From Nguyenibacter vanlangensis (GTDB lineage: Bacteria > Pseudomonadota > Alphaproteobacteria > Acetobacterales > Acetobacteraceae): 64,000 bases of DNA. The position numbers were made by a program, and so were the translations under genes. The notes under the pieces were generated by a model. That model worked only from the letters and a program-made list of their open reading frames with translations. It was not told the origin of the DNA and ran no database searches. Positions 39,890 to 48,129 of this stretch are shown here, piece after piece (within the stretch, counting starts at the first letter, position 1; the number at the start of each line of letters is the position of its first letter). The DNA lies in assembly GCF_038719015.1 (NCBI RefSeq), contig NZ_CP152276.1:3112001-3176000 (forward strand), read 5' to 3'.

Positions 39890-41341
39890 TCAGCGTGGCG
39901 CACCGGCCAGGGATGCGGCGACCCGGCGGTCGGCCTGGGCTTCGACCGCCGCCATGTCCTGATGCAGGACGCGGCCGTGATCGACCATCAGCCGGCCGCC
40001 GACATAGACCTGTTCCAGATCCTGCTGCGATGCGGCGAAGACCAGCGTGGCGTAGGGGTCGAAGACATGGGCCAGGTGCGACGGGTCGATCATCAGGAAA
40101 TCGGCGAATTTCCCGGGCTCCAGGCTTCCCACCCGGTCCGACGCGTTCAGCACGTCGGCGCTGCCCACGGTATGCAGCCGCAGGACGTCGTACGGGCCCA
40201 TGATCGCGGCGTTCTGATATTTGTCGCGGACGGCGTAAAGGCCGGTGCGCATGTTCTCGAACGGATCGGCGACGTCGGCGCTGGCCTCTCCGTCCACGCC
40301 CATGCCGACGCGGATGCCGGCCTTGAGATAGGCGGGGATGTCCGCGACCCCCGAGGCCAGGCGGCCGTTCGACAGCGGATTCCACGACATGGCGGCGCCC
40401 GCGCGGGCGGCCTGGGCGACGATGTCGGGCGTGGTATGGATGAAATGGCCGAAGATCAGGGTCCTGCCCATCATGCCGGTCCGCGCGAAATCGGGGAAGA
40501 CCGCCTGTTCGGACTGGATGCTGTCCGGGGGCTCCAGGTAATGGGTCTGGTTGGCCACGCCGAATTCGTGCATCAGGGTGCCTTCCAGCCGGGCTTCGGC
40601 CAGCGCGTCGGCGGGATTGGCCTCGAACGCCACGGTGCCGTTCAGCATGACCGACAGCAGCCGGCCGCCATGCGGCTGCGCCGCGCTCCATGCCAGGAAC
40701 TGCTTCAGATGGCGGCGCGCGCCGTCCAGCGTGTGGTCCCGGCCGCCGGCAATGGCCTGGACACCGTGCACGAAACGGATGCCCGAGGCCATCTCGGCGC
40801 GGAATTCCTGATGATTGACGTTGTCGCGTTCCGGCGGATTGGGCAGCGCGTCCCCGTAATTGAAATTATAGGCCCCGGTAATGCCGTGCCGCAGATGGTC
40901 CAGCGCGCCGTCCAGCGTGAACCAGTAGAAATCCTCGGGCGTGGCGTGCGCGGCCTGTTGGGCGTACAGCGCGTCGATCCATCCCGGCAGCGTCTTGTCC
41001 TGCGCCAGGCCGCGATAGGCGGCCTGCCAGAGATGGCTGTGCGCGGAGATGAAACCCGGCATGATCCAGTGGCCGTGCGCGTCGATGCTGGTTGCGGCCC
41101 GCAGGTCGCGCGGCGGCTCGCCCTGCCCCACCGCGCGGATGCGCCCGTCCGCGCCGACCGTCATATAGCCGATGAACGGCGTCTTCTGGCCGTCCGCCAT
41201 CGAGAACACATAGGCATTGCGGACCAGCAGCATGGCCTGCGTCTCGGCCGCGCGGGATTGCGCCGGACAGAGCGGCAGCGCGGCCAGAAGCGTCATGCCG
41301 AATGCGAGGAGCAGCGATTTACGGAAGCGCGGAATCGTCAT
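39890..41341 (-). CDS. Exported amidohydrolase (TRZ/ATZ-like)
   Basis: The 483-residue metal-dependent hydrolase has a Sec signal peptide (KSLLLAFGMTLLAALPLCPAQSRA), so it works in the periplasm, which is unusual for this mostly cytoplasmic superfamily. Metal-binding motifs are SAHSHLWQ (HxH), later His residues in GHFIHTTPDIV, and GMGVDGEASADV with the conserved Asp. A C-terminal PGKFADFLMID block completes the pattern. The family deaminates or dechlorinates ring compounds; the natural substrate here is unknown. Confidence 0.88.
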   Translation of the reverse strand: MTIPRFRKSLLLAFGMTLLAALPLCPAQSRAAETQAMLLVRNAYVFSMADGQKTPFIGYMTVGADGRIRAVGQGEPPRDLRAATSIDAHGHWIMPGFISAHSHLWQAAYRGLAQDKTLPGWIDALYAQQAAHATPEDFYWFTLDGALDHLRHGITGAYNFNYGDALPNPPERDNVNHQEFRAEMASGIRFVHGVQAIAGGRDHTLDGARRHLKQFLAWSAAQPHGGRLLSVMLNGTVAFEANPADALAEARLEGTLMHEFGVANQTHYLEPPDSIQSEQAVFPDFARTGMMGRTLIFGHFIHTTPDIVAQAARAGAAMSWNPLSNGRLASGVADIPAYLKAGIRVGMGVDGEASADVADPFENMRTGLYAVRDKYQNAAIMGPYDVLRLHTVGSADVLNASDRVGSLEPGKFADFLMIDPSHLAHVFDPYATLVFAASQQDLEQVYVGGRLMVDHGRVLHQDMAAVEAQADRRVAASLAGAPR

Positions 41342-41450
41342 GATCGTCCAACAGGCCGTTGAAGGAGGGGCACGATGGTGCGCTCCCTGTCTAACGTTCC
41401 TGTTGCGGAATTTCTACGGTCTCGAAATGAAATGCGGGCGGGGGCGGGAT

Positions 41451-42248
41451 TCAGCGGGCGGGTCGGGGCACCGGCTCGGCGCCCAGCGCGTCCAGCCTGC
41501 GCTTGATGTCCTGAACGAAGCGCGAATGCTTCACGCCGAACAGGAAGACGCCCAGCAGCAGCCTGGCGACGCCGCGGCAGGGGCGCCGGACCTGAAGCAG
41601 CAGGATGTAGCGGTCCTCGTCCGTGTCGTTCCAGACCTGATGGTTGTAGGTATCGTCGAACAGCAGCGAACGGCCGTCCGCCCAGCAGATCGTGTGCAGG
41701 GCGTCGGCGCCTTCGATCTGGATCCGGCATTGCGCGCGCTGCCGCGGCACCCGCAGGGCCAGGTGGTAGGTCAGCATGCCCTTGGTCATGCCGTAATGCC
41801 GGGGGATGCGCCCGCCCGCCTCCAGCACCGAGAAGACCGCGGTGACCAGCCCCGGAATCCGGGCGATCAGCGCCGCCGTGACCGGCGCCCGGGCGCAGTT
41901 TTCGATGCGCCGATAGCCGTATCCGGCGAGGAAGAAGGATTTCCAGCGACGGTCCGCGGCGATACGGCCGTGGTCCGGCGAAAGGTCGCCCAAGGCGGGA
42001 ATGTCCCGGGTGCGGAGCCGCACGGCTTCGTCACGGATCTGTTCCCAGTTGCGCTCCAGCATCGCGATCCACGGCATCCAGGCCGTGTCCAAAATCGCCC
42101 GGTCCGGCAGCAGCGAGCCGCGCATGATCACCCGGTCGATGCGGGGGCGCAGGTCCTTGCCGATTTCGAACAGGGACCGGCCTTTGAACGGCAACCGCCA
42201 TTTGCCGTGCGCCGCCTTGTCCGCCCGACGCGGGACCGTGTCGTTCAT
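41451..42248 (-). CDS. Aspartyl/asparaginyl beta-hydroxylase domain protein
   Basis: The 265-residue protein has the 2-His iron site of this dioxygenase family: a first His in PRHYGMTKG and a second in DDTYNHQVWND, with an Arg in DEDRYILLLQ that can bind 2-oxoglutarate. Members hydroxylate proteins or lipid A (LpxO-like). GGGAGG sits 5 bp before the ATG at 42248; the longer frame to 42470 lacks a site. A C-terminal LLLGVFLFGVKHSRFV segment is hydrophobic and may sit on the membrane. Confidence 0.82.
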   Translation of the reverse strand: MNDTVPRRADKAAHGKWRLPFKGRSLFEIGKDLRPRIDRVIMRGSLLPDRAILDTAWMPWIAMLERNWEQIRDEAVRLRTRDIPALGDLSPDHGRIAADRRWKSFFLAGYGYRRIENCARAPVTAALIARIPGLVTAVFSVLEAGGRIPRHYGMTKGMLTYHLALRVPRQRAQCRIQIEGADALHTICWADGRSLLFDDTYNHQVWNDTDEDRYILLLQVRRPCRGVARLLLGVFLFGVKHSRFVQDIKRRLDALGAEPVPRPAR

Positions 42249-42649
42249 GATGCCTCCCGTCACCGTTCCGGAAGTATAAATTTGCAGCACGATGCCGATC
42301 CGGGTGTCAATCGGCGCAGACCGGAGCGCGGAAAACGATGACGTGAGACTGTTCGCGCAGAAATCGGAGTCATGGAGGCACAGAGCACGTGGCGGGACAT
42401 GACGGTTTATCTGACATGTCCGGATGAAGGGAAGGCGAATAGGAATGGTTACTGTTCGGTTTCCTGACACGAACTTCGCAATTCTGTGATGGCCGACGAT
42501 ATCGGTCGCCGGCCATAAACCCGCGGACCGGTTGAAAGAGCGTCATCCCGCCCGTGCCGCGTGGTTCGGGTCGTTACACATCGATACGCCGGTGGCCTCA
42601 AACCTCCTGCGGCGGATGCTTATATTCCGGTGCAGTGGAGGGTTGGGTC
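42249..42649. other. Gap without a gene
   Basis: No supported gene lies here. A perfect 7-bp palindrome pair, GGACATG (42395-42401) and CATGTCC (42415-42421), with a 13-bp spacer, stands between two divergent genes and could be an operator. Confidence 0.45.
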
Positions 42650-43234
42650 ATGCGGCGATTTTTGATGGCGGGTATGGCGATGATGCTGGGCGGGTCGATG
42701 CTGGGGGGCGTCGCGGCGCCGGGCGCGGCCATGGCGCAGCATGGCGGTTTTCATGGCGGCGGCGGCTTCCATGGCGGCTATCACGGGGGCTGGGGCGGCG
42801 GCTGGCACGGCGGTGGCTATGGCTGGCATGGCGGCTATGGCGGTTACGGTTGGCATGGTGGTTACGGCTGGCGGGGCGGCTGGGGCTATCACCCGTACTG
42901 GGGCGGCGGGGGGTGGGGATATCCCGGCTGGGGCTGGGGATGGGGTTGGCCGCTGGCGTTCGGCGCCGCTCTGGGCGTCGCCGCCGGTACCGCGGCCTAT
43001 GGCGGGTATTATGATTATTACGATTATCCGCCGCCAGCCGCCGCCTATGGGCCGCCGGCGGGCTATGCGTATCCGGCGCCGGCCTATCCGAGCCAGTCCT
43101 ATACGCCGCAATCCTATCCGGCCCAGCCTTACGGTGCCGCGCCGGAAACGGCCCCGCCGATGCAGTCGCCGGTCGTGCAGTGCAGTCACGGGCTGGTGTT
43201 CAACCGGCTGACCGAAAGCTGCGACCGGCCATGA
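42650..43234 (+). CDS. Gly/His/Trp/Tyr-rich exported protein
   Basis: The 194-residue product has a signal peptide (MRRFLMAGMAMMLGG ... AAMAQ), then repeated HGG, GGWHGG and YGWHGG units (about residues 30-110), a hydrophobic Gly/Ala stretch (LAFGAALGVAAGTAAYGG) and a Tyr/Pro-rich end. One Cys pair (VQCSHGL, ESCDRP) is at the C-terminus. GGAGGG precedes the ATG at 42650. A shorter paralog lies at 47101-47466. His-rich runs suggest metal or surface binding, but this is inference. Confidence 0.78.
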   Translation: MRRFLMAGMAMMLGGSMLGGVAAPGAAMAQHGGFHGGGGFHGGYHGGWGGGWHGGGYGWHGGYGGYGWHGGYGWRGGWGYHPYWGGGGWGYPGWGWGWGWPLAFGAALGVAAGTAAYGGYYDYYDYPPPAAAYGPPAGYAYPAPAYPSQSYTPQSYPAQPYGAAPETAPPMQSPVVQCSHGLVFNRLTESCDRP

Positions 43235-43273
43235 CGTCATAGCGTTGACATAGTCCGCTGCATGATGGGGTAC

Positions 43274-43318
43274 GGCGGTCGGGGCGGGGCCATCCGCCCC
43301 GACCGCCCGTGTTTTTTT
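43274..43318 (+). terminator. Rho-independent terminator of the Gly/His-rich gene
   Basis: A perfect 14-bp stem (GGCGGTCGGGGCGG with CCGCCCCGACCGCC, 43274-43287 and 43294-43307) has a 6-base loop and is soon followed by seven T (43312-43318). Confidence 0.85.
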
Positions 43319-43335
43319 GCGAATGGACGAAACAT

Positions 43336-43707
43336 ATGCTGACGAACGGAATGCGCGGCCTGCCGCTGCTGGCGGCAGCCGCCCTGATGACGGCGGGCCT
43401 GGCGAGCGGGGCGCGGGCGGAGCCCGGCGGTTGCCTGAAATATGGCGCGGCCGGCGCGGTCGGCGGCCACCTGGTCCATCACGGGGTGGTGGGTGCCATG
43501 GGCGGATGCGCGGCGGGCATGTATAAACGCCATGAATACCGCAAGACGGTCCGGGAAAAGGCGGCGCTCTACGACAAGGAGCACCCGGTCGATCCGAATC
43601 TCAGCGCACTGGAACGCTATCGCGCGCGCAAGACCGACGAGCAGAAGGCGACCCTGTGGGACGCCGAGCATCCGCCGGGACCGCCGGCCGGGCCTTCCGG
43701 CCACTGA
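43336..43707 (+). CDS. Small exported glycine-zipper-like protein
   Basis: The 123-residue product has a signal peptide (LPLLAAAALMTAGLASGARA) and then CLKYGAAGAVGGHLVHHGVVGAMGGC, a short Gly-zipper-like stretch framed by two Cys. The rest is charged (YRKTVREKAALYDKEHPVDPNL). No family was recognised. A GGACGA is upstream, but a clear ribosome site is missing. It is flanked by two strong terminators, so it is a single-gene unit. Confidence 0.65.
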   Translation: MLTNGMRGLPLLAAAALMTAGLASGARAEPGGCLKYGAAGAVGGHLVHHGVVGAMGGCAAGMYKRHEYRKTVREKAALYDKEHPVDPNLSALERYRARKTDEQKATLWDAEHPPGPPAGPSGH

Positions 43708-43764
43708 GCAGGGCCATCGAGGGACGAATGGCGGGGAACGAATGACTGGGAGCAAATGACGGGG

Positions 43765-43799
43765 CGGCGCGCCGGGCGAAGGTCCGGCGCGCCGTTTTT
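43765..43799 (+). terminator. Rho-independent terminator before hemH
   Basis: CGGCGCGCCGG (43765-43775) pairs perfectly with CCGGCGCGCCG (43784-43794), followed by five T. It lies between convergent genes. Confidence 0.8.
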
Positions 43800-43843
43800 C
43801 GAATCCCAGAAACTTCCTTACGAAAACGGATTATCGGGGAAAA

Positions 43844-44869
43844 TCATCCCAGCCAGCCGGACAGTTCCTGCCTGGCCAGCGTCTCCAGCAGGTCGATCGC
43901 CGGATCGGTGGCGTTCAGGCAGGGGATAAGGGCGAAATCCGTCCCGCCGGCGGCGGCGAACGCGTCGCGCAGTTCGTGGCCGATCTCGTCGAGCGTTTCG
44001 ATGCAATCTGCCAGGAAGCCCGGCATGATGACGGCGACGCGGGTAATGCCCTGCGCCGGCAGGGCGGTGACCAGCGGCGCGGTATAGGGTTCCAGCCAGC
44101 GCGCGGGGCCGAAGCGCGACTGATAGGTCAGTGGCATCATCTCCTCGGGCAGGTCCAGCGCGCGGTGCAGCGCGGCGAGGGTGCGCGTGCATTCCTCGGC
44201 GTAGGAATCGCCGCGCTGCACGTAATCGCGCGGCAGGCCGTGGAAGGAGGCGACGATCCGCTGCGGCGCGAAGGGCAGCGCCGCCAGCCGGGCGCGCACC
44301 GAGCCGGCCAGCGCGTCGATATAGAGCGGATGGTCGGGGAAGGACGGCACTGTGCGGATCGCCGGCTGGTTGCGCAGGCGCATCAGCGCGCGGAACGCCT
44401 GGTCGTTGGCGGTCGCGGTCGTCGTGGCGCTGTATTGTGGATAAAGCGGAAAATGCAGGATCCGCGTGCAGCCGCGGCGCAGCAGCGCCGCGATCGCCGT
44501 CGCGACCGCGGGCGTGCCGTAGCGCATGCCCCATTCCACCGCGACCCCGTCGGGGGCGAAGCGCGCGGCCAGGGCCCGGGCCTGGGCGCGGGTATGGGTG
44601 CGCAACGGGCTTTCGTCGCCGTCCGCATGCCAGATCCGCCGGTAGGCGGCGCCACTCCGCCGGGGACGCAGTGCCAGGACCGGCCCTTGCAGGATCGGCT
44701 GCCAAAGCGCGGGACTGGCCTCGATGATCCGGCGGTCGGAGAGGAACTCGGACAGATAGCGCCTGACGGCCCGGTAGCCGGTACCCTCGGGCGTTCCCAG
44801 GTTGGTCAGCAGGATGCCGACGCCCGAAGGGGCGGTCGGCTCGGTCGCGCGGACGGTCAGGAATCTCAT
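43844..44869 (-). CDS. hemH: Ferrochelatase
   Basis: HemH inserts Fe2+ into protoporphyrin IX to make heme. The 341-residue length is usual. It has GILLTNLGTPEGTGYRAVRRYLSEFL at the start, then FPLYPQYSATT, the catalytic SFHGLPRDYVQRGD with its conserved His, and PGFLADCIETLDEIG with a conserved Glu. It is convergent with the small exported protein. Heme A synthesis (ctaA) is encoded about 12 kb away. Confidence 0.96.
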   Translation of the reverse strand: MRFLTVRATEPTAPSGVGILLTNLGTPEGTGYRAVRRYLSEFLSDRRIIEASPALWQPILQGPVLALRPRRSGAAYRRIWHADGDESPLRTHTRAQARALAARFAPDGVAVEWGMRYGTPAVATAIAALLRRGCTRILHFPLYPQYSATTTATANDQAFRALMRLRNQPAIRTVPSFPDHPLYIDALAGSVRARLAALPFAPQRIVASFHGLPRDYVQRGDSYAEECTRTLAALHRALDLPEEMMPLTYQSRFGPARWLEPYTAPLVTALPAQGITRVAVIMPGFLADCIETLDEIGHELRDAFAAAGGTDFALIPCLNATDPAIDLLETLARQELSGWLG

Positions 44870-44958
44870 GATGTGACCGTGCTACAGGATCCGGCGGATC
44901 CTGGCAAAGCCCGCGCGCACGGGCGGCGCGTGGCGGGACGGGGCCGGCGGTCGGCCGG

Positions 44959-45123
44959 TCAGCGGTGGCGGCGCACGCGGCCCCGGGTTGCGCGAATGGG
45001 GATCGCGCGCGGTGCGGGGGCGCGGCATGCGTAAAGCGCGGCACAGCCCGCCAGCGCGGTCATGCAGGCCAGCGGCAGGGGCGACGACAGAAAGGCGGCA
45101 ATCACGGCCATCATGCTCTCCAT
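44959..45123 (-). CDS. Possible small membrane protein
   Basis: The frame gives 54 residues: MESMMAVIAAFL, a hydrophobic stretch through LALAGCAALYAC-like sequence, then an Arg-rich tail. It has no clear ribosome site and no family. It lies in a 476-bp stretch between hemH and mutY (44870-45345) in which no other gene is supported; the call is weak. Confidence 0.25.
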   Translation of the reverse strand: MESMMAVIAAFLSSPLPLACMTALAGCAALYACRAPAPRAIPIRATRGRVRRHR

Positions 45124-45345
45124 ACCCCGTCGACAAGCCGGGCACGCCATGAAACATGGCGGTGTTCCGGGGCTTGGCCAAGCCTGCGGCGGTGTCAGCG
45201 GCGGTTTTATGCACCAAATCGGTCATCCGGCCGCGTCATTCAGTCAACAGCGCCGGTTCGGCGTCCGTCAACGAAAAAATAACCTCCCGACTCGGGTACC
45301 AAACTCGGGCACCAAACCCGGGCACCGGTCGCGGGGCCCGGATCG

Positions 45346-46419
45346 TCAGGGCGCGCCGGTCGGCCGGTCCGGCGGCGTCGCGGCCAGGCATTTGCGCATC
45401 AGCGACGGCAGGGCCAGCCCGTCGAGATCCCGGGCGGCGAAGACCAGGCCGCCGGCCTGGGCGGCGCTGTTGGGAAAGCGCCCGATCCGCGCCGAATACA
45501 CGTCCACATGCAGGGTGAAATGGGTGAAGACGTGCGTGACCCGTCCGGCCTGCCGCCATGGGCCGGGCAGCGGGGCATGGGCCAGTGCCTCGGATTCCGC
45601 CCAGGGTTCCGCGCGCCACTCGGTGCCGGGCAGTTCCAGCATGCCGCCCAGCAGCCCCGATGCCGGCCGGCGGCGCAGCAGGATCTGCCCGGCGGCGTCG
45701 GTCGCGCGGAAATGCGCGCCATGGCGTACCGGCCGGGCGGCGCGGGGGGCCTTGGCCGGCAGGGCCGCGGCGATGCCCTGGCGCAACCCCGCGCATTCGC
45801 CCCGCCAGGGGCACAGGGCGCAGGCGGGATTGCGCGGGGTGCAGATCCCCGCCCCCAGGTCGAACAGCGCCTGCGCGAAATCCGATGGCCGCGCCCGGGC
45901 CGGCTGCGAATCGTTCAGGGTCGCGGCGTGGCGGGCCAGGGTGCGGCGCCCGGCGGGCAGCGGGTCGGTCAGCGCGAAGAGGCGGGCGGTGACGCGCTCG
46001 ACATTGCCGTCGACGGGCACCACCGGCAGGCCGAAGGCGATCGCCCCGATCGCGGCGGCGGTATAGGCGCCGACCCCCGGCAGGGCCAGCAGCCCGTCGA
46101 GCGTGGCCGGGAAACCGCCGGCCGCGGCCACGACCCGGGCGCAGGCATGCAGGTTGCGCGCCCGCGCGTAATAGCCCAGCCCCGCCCAGGCCGCCATGAC
46201 GCGATCGGTCTCGGCGCGGGCCAGGTCGCCGATGGTGGGAAACAGGTCCAGGAAACGGTGGTAATAGGGAATGACCGCGGCGACCGTCGTCTGTTGCAGC
46301 ATGATTTCGCTGAGCCAGACATGATAAGGATCGGCGGTGCGGCCGGGGGCCGCCCGCCAGGGCAGAATGCGCCGGTGGCGGTCGTACCAGCGCAGCAGGT
46401 CGGCAGAGGAAGGAGGCAC
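45346..46419 (-). CDS. mutY: A/G-specific adenine glycosylase
   Basis: MutY removes adenine mispaired with 8-oxoguanine. The protein has SEIMLQQTTVAAVIPYYHRF, the helix-hairpin-helix with LPGVGAYTAAAIGAIAFG and the catalytic Asp in VPVDGNVERV. Its 4Fe-4S loop is CTPRNPACALCPWRGEC (C-x6-C-x2-C-x5-C). A C-terminal Nudix-like domain recognises 8-oxoG. A GTG start at 46419 gives 357 residues, the usual size; the longer frame would overlap the divergent dciA-like gene. Only 9 bp separate the two starts. Confidence 0.94.
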   Translation of the reverse strand: MPPSSADLLRWYDRHRRILPWRAAPGRTADPYHVWLSEIMLQQTTVAAVIPYYHRFLDLFPTIGDLARAETDRVMAAWAGLGYYARARNLHACARVVAAAGGFPATLDGLLALPGVGAYTAAAIGAIAFGLPVVPVDGNVERVTARLFALTDPLPAGRRTLARHAATLNDSQPARARPSDFAQALFDLGAGICTPRNPACALCPWRGECAGLRQGIAAALPAKAPRAARPVRHGAHFRATDAAGQILLRRRPASGLLGGMLELPGTEWRAEPWAESEALAHAPLPGPWRQAGRVTHVFTHFTLHVDVYSARIGRFPNSAAQAGGLVFAARDLDGLALPSLMRKCLAATPPDRPTGAP

Positions 46420-46428
46420 GGGTCGCTT

Positions 46429-46959
46429 ATGACGAAGGATCGTACCGACGGCAAGCGCACCCGCGCGGCCGCCCCACCTCCCCAGATGTCGCTTGCCCAG
46501 CCGCCGCTCGCCCAGGCGCCGCGCGCGCTGGCCATGCGCAGCCTGGGCGCGCTGATGCCCGCCGTCACGCGCCCGGCCTTTCGCCGGCAATCACCGGCTT
46601 CGGCGCAGATCATGGCCGACTGGGCGGACATCGTCGGGCCCGACCTGGCGCGGGGCACCGTGCCGCGCCGGCTGTCCGCCGGGGTGCTGACCCTGGGCTG
46701 CGCCGGGCCGATCGCGATGGAACTGCAGCACCTGGCGCCGCAATTGATCGCACGGATCAACCGCGCCTGCGGGCGCGAGGCGGTGCGGTCGCTGAAGCTG
46801 GTGCAGGATATGGTGGCCCAGGCCGCCCCGCCGCCCCGCCCGACGCGCCGCGCTCCGCCCCCGCCCGTGGCGATTCCCGACATGCCGGACGGCCCGCTGA
46901 AGGACGCGTTGGCCGCCCTGGGCGCGCGGGTGCGCGAGCGCCAGGGCGGCGGCCGGTAG
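46429..46959 (+). CDS. DUF721/DciA-like protein
   Basis: The 176-residue product has the DUF721 domain in its middle: SAQIMADWADIVGPDLARGTVPRRLS, then GVLTLGCAGPIAMELQHLAPQLIARIN (blocks). Members called DciA help load the replicative helicase DnaB. The N-terminus is Pro/Ala-rich and the C-terminus is disordered. It is divergent from mutY, a linkage common in alphaproteobacteria. The helicase-loader role is from family knowledge. Confidence 0.82.
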   Translation: MTKDRTDGKRTRAAAPPPQMSLAQPPLAQAPRALAMRSLGALMPAVTRPAFRRQSPASAQIMADWADIVGPDLARGTVPRRLSAGVLTLGCAGPIAMELQHLAPQLIARINRACGREAVRSLKLVQDMVAQAAPPPRPTRRAPPPPVAIPDMPDGPLKDALAALGARVRERQGGGR

Positions 46960-47100
46960 GGGGCGGTAGAGAGGCCGATAGAGGGGATCGGGCGGCCGGC
47001 CCCGCGTGCCGCGCATGGCGCCGCCATAAAAAGGCCGGGATCGCGGTCTTATATCGTGCCGTATCAAGGTGACCGGATTCTTGCTGAAAGGGGCGCTCCG

Positions 47101-47466
47101 ATGCGCAAGGTGGCTTTTCTGCTGGCGATGTCGCTGGGCGTGGCGGGCATGGCGTCCTCGACCGCGGCCATGGCGTGGGGTGGCCACGGCGGCTGGCACG
47201 GCGGCGGCTGGGGCTGGCATGGCGGCGGCTATCGCGGTGGCTGGGGCTATCGCGGCGGCTGGCGCCCCGGTTGGGGCTGGGGCGGCTTCGGGGTCGGCCT
47301 GCTGGCCGGCGCGGCGATCGCGGCACCATATTCTTACGGCTATGGCTACCGCTATCCGGCCTATGCCTATCCGGCGTACCGTGCCTACCCGGTTTATCCG
47401 GCCTATCCCGCCTATCCGGCCTACGCGTACCCGGCGTATCCCTACGCCTATTATCCGGGCTGGTAA
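47101..47466 (+). CDS. Gly/His/Trp/Tyr-rich exported protein, short paralog
   Basis: The 121-residue product has a signal peptide (KVAFLLAMSLGVAGMASSTAAMA), GHGGWHGGGWGWHGGGYRGG repeats, then a short hydrophobic segment (GVGLLAGAAIAAP) and a Tyr/Pro/Ala end built of AYPAYP-type units. It parallels the protein at 42650-43234 in order of parts. AAGGGG precedes the ATG. Its last 16 bp overlap the end of the convergent trpF gene. Confidence 0.78.
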   Translation: MRKVAFLLAMSLGVAGMASSTAAMAWGGHGGWHGGGWGWHGGGYRGGWGYRGGWRPGWGWGGFGVGLLAGAAIAAPYSYGYGYRYPAYAYPAYRAYPVYPAYPAYPAYAYPAYPYAYYPGW

Positions 47467-48122
47467 GGGGACGCCGCCGGCGATTGCGCAGCAGTCTGGC
47501 GGGCGGTGCGGATAAAGCGCGCGATCAGATCCGGGTCCTTGCGGCCCGGGGCGCTTTCGACGCCGGATGACACGTCGACGGCGGGCGCCGCGCTGCGTGC
47601 CACCGCCTCGGCCACGTTGTCGGGCGTCAGCCCGCCGGCCAGGATCCAGGGGGCCGGGGCGCTCCATCCCCGGGTGATCGTCCAGTCGATGGCCCGTCCG
47701 TTGCCGCCCGGCCGGTCGGCGCTGGCGGGCGGGCGGGATTCGATGACCAGCCCGTCCATCCGGCTGGCGGCCGGCAGGTCGGCGGCGGCGGCCACGCCGC
47801 GCGCCTGCCAGACCGGCAGGCCGAAACGCAGGCGGATCGCCATGGCCCGCTCGTCGCCGGCATAGATCTGCAGCCCGTCCAGCGTGGTCGTGTCCAGCAC
47901 GGCTTCGATCGCCGCGTCGGTCGGGGTGACGAACAGGCCGATCCGCCGCGGCCCGCCGGTGGGCACGCGGGCGATCAGGCCGGCGGCCTGCGCGGGCGTG
48001 ACATGGCGCGGCGAGCGGGGAAAGAACACGAACCCGACCCAATCGGCACCATGGGCGATCGCGGCGTCCAGCCCCGCCGGCTCGGTCAGGCCGCAGATCT
48101 TGACGCCGATGGTGGGGGACAT
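47451..48122 (-). CDS. trpF: Phosphoribosylanthranilate isomerase
   Basis: TrpF catalyses the Amadori rearrangement in tryptophan synthesis. The 223-residue TIM barrel begins VKICGLTEPAGLDAAIAHGADWVGF with the catalytic Cys, has FVTPTDAAI, and ends with ILAGGLTPDNVAEAV and DVSSGVESAPGRKD, where the conserved Asp sits. Its stop lies within the last codons of the convergent Gly/Tyr-rich gene. It follows pyrF by 7 bp on the same strand; no other trp genes are seen. Confidence 0.95.
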   Translation of the reverse strand: MSPTIGVKICGLTEPAGLDAAIAHGADWVGFVFFPRSPRHVTPAQAAGLIARVPTGGPRRIGLFVTPTDAAIEAVLDTTTLDGLQIYAGDERAMAIRLRFGLPVWQARGVAAAADLPAASRMDGLVIESRPPASADRPGGNGRAIDWTITRGWSAPAPWILAGGLTPDNVAEAVARSAAPAVDVSSGVESAPGRKDPDLIARFIRTARQTAAQSPAASPYQPG

Positions 48123-48129
48123 GGCGCGG

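Noticed and set aside
42395..42421. GGACATG/CATGTCC palindrome as a quorum-sensing box
   Set aside because: The spacing and sequence do not fit a lux box, and no LuxR or LuxI gene is in the window.
47340..47460. Tandem CCGGCCTATCC-like units as a possible CRISPR or satellite
   Set aside because: They encode the AYPAYP repeats of an exported protein; no spacers or constant repeats are present.
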